Of a DNA stretch of 64,000 bases, positions 62,201-64,000 are shown one piece after another (positions within the stretch are counted from its first letter, which is position 1; each line of letters opens with the position of its first letter). A program made the translations under genes and the position numbers. The notes below the pieces were generated by a model. It ran no database searches and was not told where the DNA came from. It worked only from the letters and a program-made list of their open reading frames with translations. The stretch lies in NCBI GenBank assembly GCA_947561715.1, contig OX387204.1:19535001-19599000 (forward strand), read 5' to 3'. Origin of the DNA: Ascidia mentula. Lineage: Eukaryota; Chordata; Ascidiacea; Phlebobranchia; Ascidiidae.

Positions 62201-62378
62201 ACGCGACCACCGAAGAAAACCAGAATTCATGAGCAAGGTTTCAACTCTGCAAGATATTGAAGATGCCAAAAATGAAAACAGTCATGGACCGAAAACCAAC
62301 CGACCGTTGTCAAAGGCAACGTCCCGTGTGCGGTCTGGATTCACAATCCGCTCAACTGACCAATCAACGTACAGATAA
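59283..62378 (+). CDS. FAM47-family protein (FAM47E-like)
   Basis: About ten exons. Recognisable parts: GRNWTFVRPGADDFRDGIPP (exon to 59641) near the N-terminus; EEVEFGLTQHPLALYPHLEEGMPPE (to ~60063); LFEEIVDLLDPAMNPDLE (~60411); an acidic stretch EEEIIEEDENELEEI; NPYKWIHKREEAQKDDKRG (~60800-60921); KEFCDWVSDLGGESNNVEESTIVSLF (~61347); WVKLNYGAWYIDPKMWKLRAKDEPLEDP (~61890); and a basic C-terminus ending STYR. The RRWVFV-x-EG-DDFR-x-G-PP and YGAWYL-x-P-K-W patterns are hallmarks I recall for FAM47 proteins; human FAM47E is reported to interact with PRMT5. The start is unsure: the ATG at 59283 (MIYWLSQIIPTK) gives the splice phase that best fits, but the next acceptor (near 59500) is poor. No signal peptide or membrane segment is seen. 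Confidence 0.65.
60916..61151. repeat. 62-bp tandem repeat copying a 5' splice site
   Basis: Four units starting AAAAAGGTGGAATACATTCA at 60916, 60978, 61040 and 61102. The first copy contains the exon-intron junction AAAAAG|GTGGAA at 60921/60922 of the FAM47-like gene, so the same donor is present three more times in the intron. Confidence 0.93.
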
Positions 62379-63081
62379 CCAACATCAATTTTTTTATGGT
62401 TAATTATTATTTTTTACCAAATGACTTTCTGTTCATTGCCAGTTGCTGATGCTTGCAGCTTGTTTTTTGAAATACCGGCACTGTTTATGTTGTGACACTT
62501 TACAACGTCATTGATGGTAAAATACACTGTGCACTAAAACAGAGTGGGCTGAATTGTGACGTCACATTAGTGACAATATTAGCAGGTCGCAAGAGAATAG
62601 ATATGGAGTTCTGGTATTGCATCAAAACGCTTCAAATAAATTTTGTCTACAAAGTTTCGGTAGATGGTAAGAATGTTATCAGAAGTTTCAGTACAATCTT
62701 TTTTTATTTAAAGTCGGAAATTGATGACGTAGACAAACGTTCAATACACAACGGTCCAAGCGACGAAACAATGGAAGTAAATGCATAGGGCGTGAATTTG
62801 TGTGAAGTATTTTTTGTTGATATTTGTCAGCTGTTCTGCTTCTTATTCCGACTATTTTTCTGGGAAGACGTAAATAATTGTATTGCCTTAAAGCCATAAT
62901 TATCTACGTGTGTGATATTACTGGAAATCTTAAAGATTGAACTTTGGCGCTTGCATTAATTGGTGATAGCAGCGTTATGAAAAGAATTACATATGTTTCA
63001 GAAAAAAGCGTTTTTGTAAATTATGCATGTGCACTTTTTATGTAGACAGTTTGTACAAAAAATGTAATTGATTCTGAAAAG
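62379..63081. other. Intergenic region before the STIM-like gene
   Basis: No gene supported. The open frame at 62492-62788 contains a TGACGTCAC site and no family signal. The region should hold the FAM47-like 3' UTR and the promoter of the next gene. Confidence 0.5.
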
Positions 63082-64000
63082 ATGTGCTGTAGACACAGTT
63101 CGACAAGCAGGAAGAGGAAAAGCATTTCTGTCAACCAGTTGAGACTTGCTTTCATAACCATTCTTGCTGTGCAATCCCCCAATGTTTTGTGCATTATTCT
63201 CACACAACTCAGCCAAGTATTGGCAGAAACTTCTGATGATGTTGTCCTTAATTTCAAAGATATAGACTTTACAAGTATGAGCAATGTGATGTATTTAAGT
63301 TGTTCGGTTACAAACTTATCCTGAAGTTAAAAATGCTTTTTGAAACAACAAAATACCTTATCAGTGTACTTAGTATCTCAAATATTTTGAAATTGTATTT
63401 AAGATGTAACTGCCCTTGACATTGTGGCAAGAAGAGCAATGAAACGATTGCATGATGATTTGGATCATGATGATGATGGGAATGTATCACTTAGTGAAGG
63501 GGCAAAGGTATGTAACCACAATTACAATGGTAAAAATTTGAAATACTTATTGGTGTTAATATGTGGACATGATATCACATTATGAGCAGGAAGTAGTGAC
63601 TAAGGTCCAATGATATATACAATTCTACTTATGCTGGGTAAACCATTGTTTTGTCAAAAATTTAAATATAATCAACCAAAACAAGCACTATTTTGCTTAC
63701 ATAATACTGGATAAATTGCTGCCACCTTTAATCTAATATTTTATTCTTTGGCAGTTGTTTGCAAATACATAATTGACAACATTAAAATAAACCACAAAGT
63801 GGAAGTCTTTGTTTGGCCGTTTGGTCAGCAAAGTCGTCTGATAGTCACACCAGCTGCACTAATGAGACCTTTTAGGTTAGGTCCAAACAGTGGCTATCTG
63901 TCTGCAGCTTATACACATTTAAAATAAACTGTCATCAGTTTGTACTTAGGCATTTATAATCTTTTTCAGTTTCTGCATCGTGGTGAATTTAAAGGACATT
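63082..64000 (+). CDS. STIM-like EF-hand protein, 5' part only (runs off the window)
   Basis: Exon 1 (63082-~63272) encodes a basic N-terminus followed by a hydrophobic stretch (LRLAFITILAVQSPNVLCIIL), likely a signal sequence. Exon 2 (~63403-63508) encodes ALDIVARRAMKRLHDDLD, then a canonical EF-hand loop DHDDDGNVSLSE with ligands at positions 1, 3, 5 and 12. Exon 3 (from ~63970) begins FLHRGEFKGH and is cut by the window end. The order signal, helix with LH/LD, calcium loop, then FLxxxxxxH resembles the luminal EF-hand of stromal interaction molecules, which sense ER calcium and gate Orai channels. The SAM and coiled-coil parts would lie beyond the window. Another EF-hand membrane protein cannot be ruled out. 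Confidence 0.5.

Noticed and set aside
1..64000. tRNA, rRNA, CRISPR or bacterial operon features
   Set aside because: None seen by eye; the gene structure is eukaryotic with introns throughout.

Overview
The window looks like nuclear DNA of a solitary ascidian of the Ciona type. It is AT-rich, with compact multi-exon genes, short GT-AG introns and chordate gene families (Otp, VAMP7, RSPH14, ACAD10, a GFRalpha-like trio). The species is inferred from style and gene content, not proven. All gene models were spliced by eye. For ACAD10, Otp, RSPH14, VAMP7 and the luciferase-like gene the joined exon lengths were summed and keep one open frame; the others are less exact.

Layout. 0.2-8.1 kb (+): ACAD10 (HAD, APH-kinase and acyl-CoA dehydrogenase fusion), with a long-inverted-repeat element filling one intron. 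9.2-10.7 kb (-): Otp homeobox gene, with a stray copy of part of its homeobox exon about 0.9 kb beyond its stop. 12.5-14.5 kb (-): an unrecognised coiled-coil gene. 16.1-17.7 kb (+): RSPH14. 18.2-33.9 kb (-): a VWA3B-like gene followed by two tandem partial copies of its C-terminal half. 36.8-37.9 kb (+): VAMP7. 38.5-48.7 kb (-): three single-pass membrane proteins with the same GFRalpha/GAS1-type cysteine exon set, plus a weakly supported gene near 41 kb. 48.7-55.4 kb: mostly non-coding. 55.4-58.5 kb (+): a Renilla-luciferase/haloalkane-dehalogenase homologue with an intact catalytic triad and a mitochondrial-type leader. 59.3-62.4 kb (+): FAM47-like gene. 63.1 kb to the end (+): start of a STIM-like EF-hand gene, cut by the window edge.

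There is no operon logic here. RSPH14 belongs to the axoneme and VWA3-family proteins are linked to ciliated tissue, so these neighbours may share expression; the rest are independent.

The most interesting signals are: the tandem GFRalpha-like receptor trio; the luciferase-like enzyme; three unrelated minisatellites that each carry a copy of the splice site they abut; the VWA3/DUF4537 duplications; the duplicated, frameshifted Otp exon piece; hammerhead-like hairpins repeated in several mobile fragments; and a swarm of TGACGTCA-like sites that extends into coding sequence of the receptor stalks.
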